This document shows, one piece after another, positions 6,554 through 6,676 of a DNA stretch of 6,676 bases (positions are counted from its first letter, which is position 1; every line of letters begins with the position of its first letter). The position numbers and the translations under genes are program-made. The notes under the pieces were generated by a model. That model made no database searches. It saw only the letters and a list, made by a program, of their open reading frames with translations, and was not told the DNA's origin. The DNA is taken from assembly GCA_017510875.1 (NCBI GenBank), contig JAFWLX010000014.1, forward strand, positions 1 through 6,676. Reading direction: 5' to 3'. Source of the stretch: Atopobiaceae bacterium. GTDB lineage: Bacteria; Actinomycetota; Coriobacteriia; Coriobacteriales; Atopobiaceae.

Positions 6554-6608
6554 CCGGTGCACGTATCCGCAGTCTAAAGATAATATGTGTCCACCCAGTT
6601 CCGCTGAC

Positions 6609-6643
6609 CGCGTGGACTAAGGGACGGTCCCGAATTCCACGCG
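6609..6643. repeat. Two-level inverted repeat downstream of the racemase
   Basis: CGCGTGGA (6609-6616) is the exact inverse of TCCACGCG (6636-6643). Between them GGGACGGTCCC (6621-6631) can form a small inner stem. It begins 55 nt after the racemase stop and has no U-tract on either strand, so it is not a typical intrinsic terminator. It may be a REP-like palindrome or part of the next gene's leader. Confidence 0.5.
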
Positions 6644-6649
6644 ACTACG

Positions 6650-6667
6650 AGTTGCGGTTGGGCAACT
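6650..6667. other. Short stem-loop at the right edge
   Basis: AGTTGC (6650-6655) pairs with GCAACT (6662-6667) around a 6-nt GGTTGG loop. It is followed only by GCCATATAA before the window ends, so its role, for example in the leader or promoter region of a gene beyond the edge, cannot be judged. Confidence 0.3.
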
Positions 6668-6676
6668 GCCATATAA

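Noticed and set aside
6571..6590. GATAAT/TAATAT as a -10 box of a promoter downstream of the racemase.
   Set aside because: No acceptable -35 at 16-18 nt spacing and no gene visible before the window ends.

Overview
The window most resembles a chromosomal segment of a moderately high-GC Gram-positive bacterium. By eye, two 60-base lines of uvrC run about 65-73% GC, while two lines of the left-hand gene run about 50-52%. The gene content (a lactic-acid-bacteria-like D-aspartate ligase homologue plus an aspartate racemase) and overall style suggest a gut or oral actinobacterium such as the Coriobacteriia (Olsenella/Atopobium relatives). That placement is an inference; no rRNA or marker tree is available here.

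Layout, left to right. Bases 1-190 contain no convincing gene but hold a striking nested inverted repeat (about 5-140) that could fold into a long branched hairpin. Bases 191-1186 (minus) encode a RES-domain protein, a family of NAD+-degrading toxins and effectors, with no recognisable antitoxin beside it. Bases 1265-3223 (minus) encode a complete UvrC excinuclease subunit. Bases 3220-4398 (minus) encode a DegT/DnrJ/EryC1-type PLP enzyme, and 4402-5616 (minus) an ATP-grasp carboxylate-amine ligase of the D-aspartate ligase type. Bases 5617-5827 are a divergent control region with several short dyads. Bases 5828-6553 (plus) encode an aspartate/glutamate-type racemase. Bases 6554-6676 are non-coding and contain two further stem-loops.

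The minus-strand genes run ligase > DegT-like enzyme > uvrC > RES gene. The first three are tightly packed: 3 nt between ligase and DegT gene, and a 4-nt ATGA overlap between DegT gene and uvrC. They are almost certainly one operon with coupled translation. The RES gene lies 78 nt beyond uvrC, has its own good ribosome binding site and looks like a more recent, lower-GC addition.

The most coherent biological story is a D-aspartate module. A racemase would convert L-Asp to D-Asp, and a divergently transcribed ATP-grasp ligase would attach D-Asp to a peptidoglycan precursor side chain, as in the enterococcal and lactococcal D-Asp bridge pathway. The DegT-like enzyme coupled to the ligase is the unexplained component and the best candidate for something not yet described.
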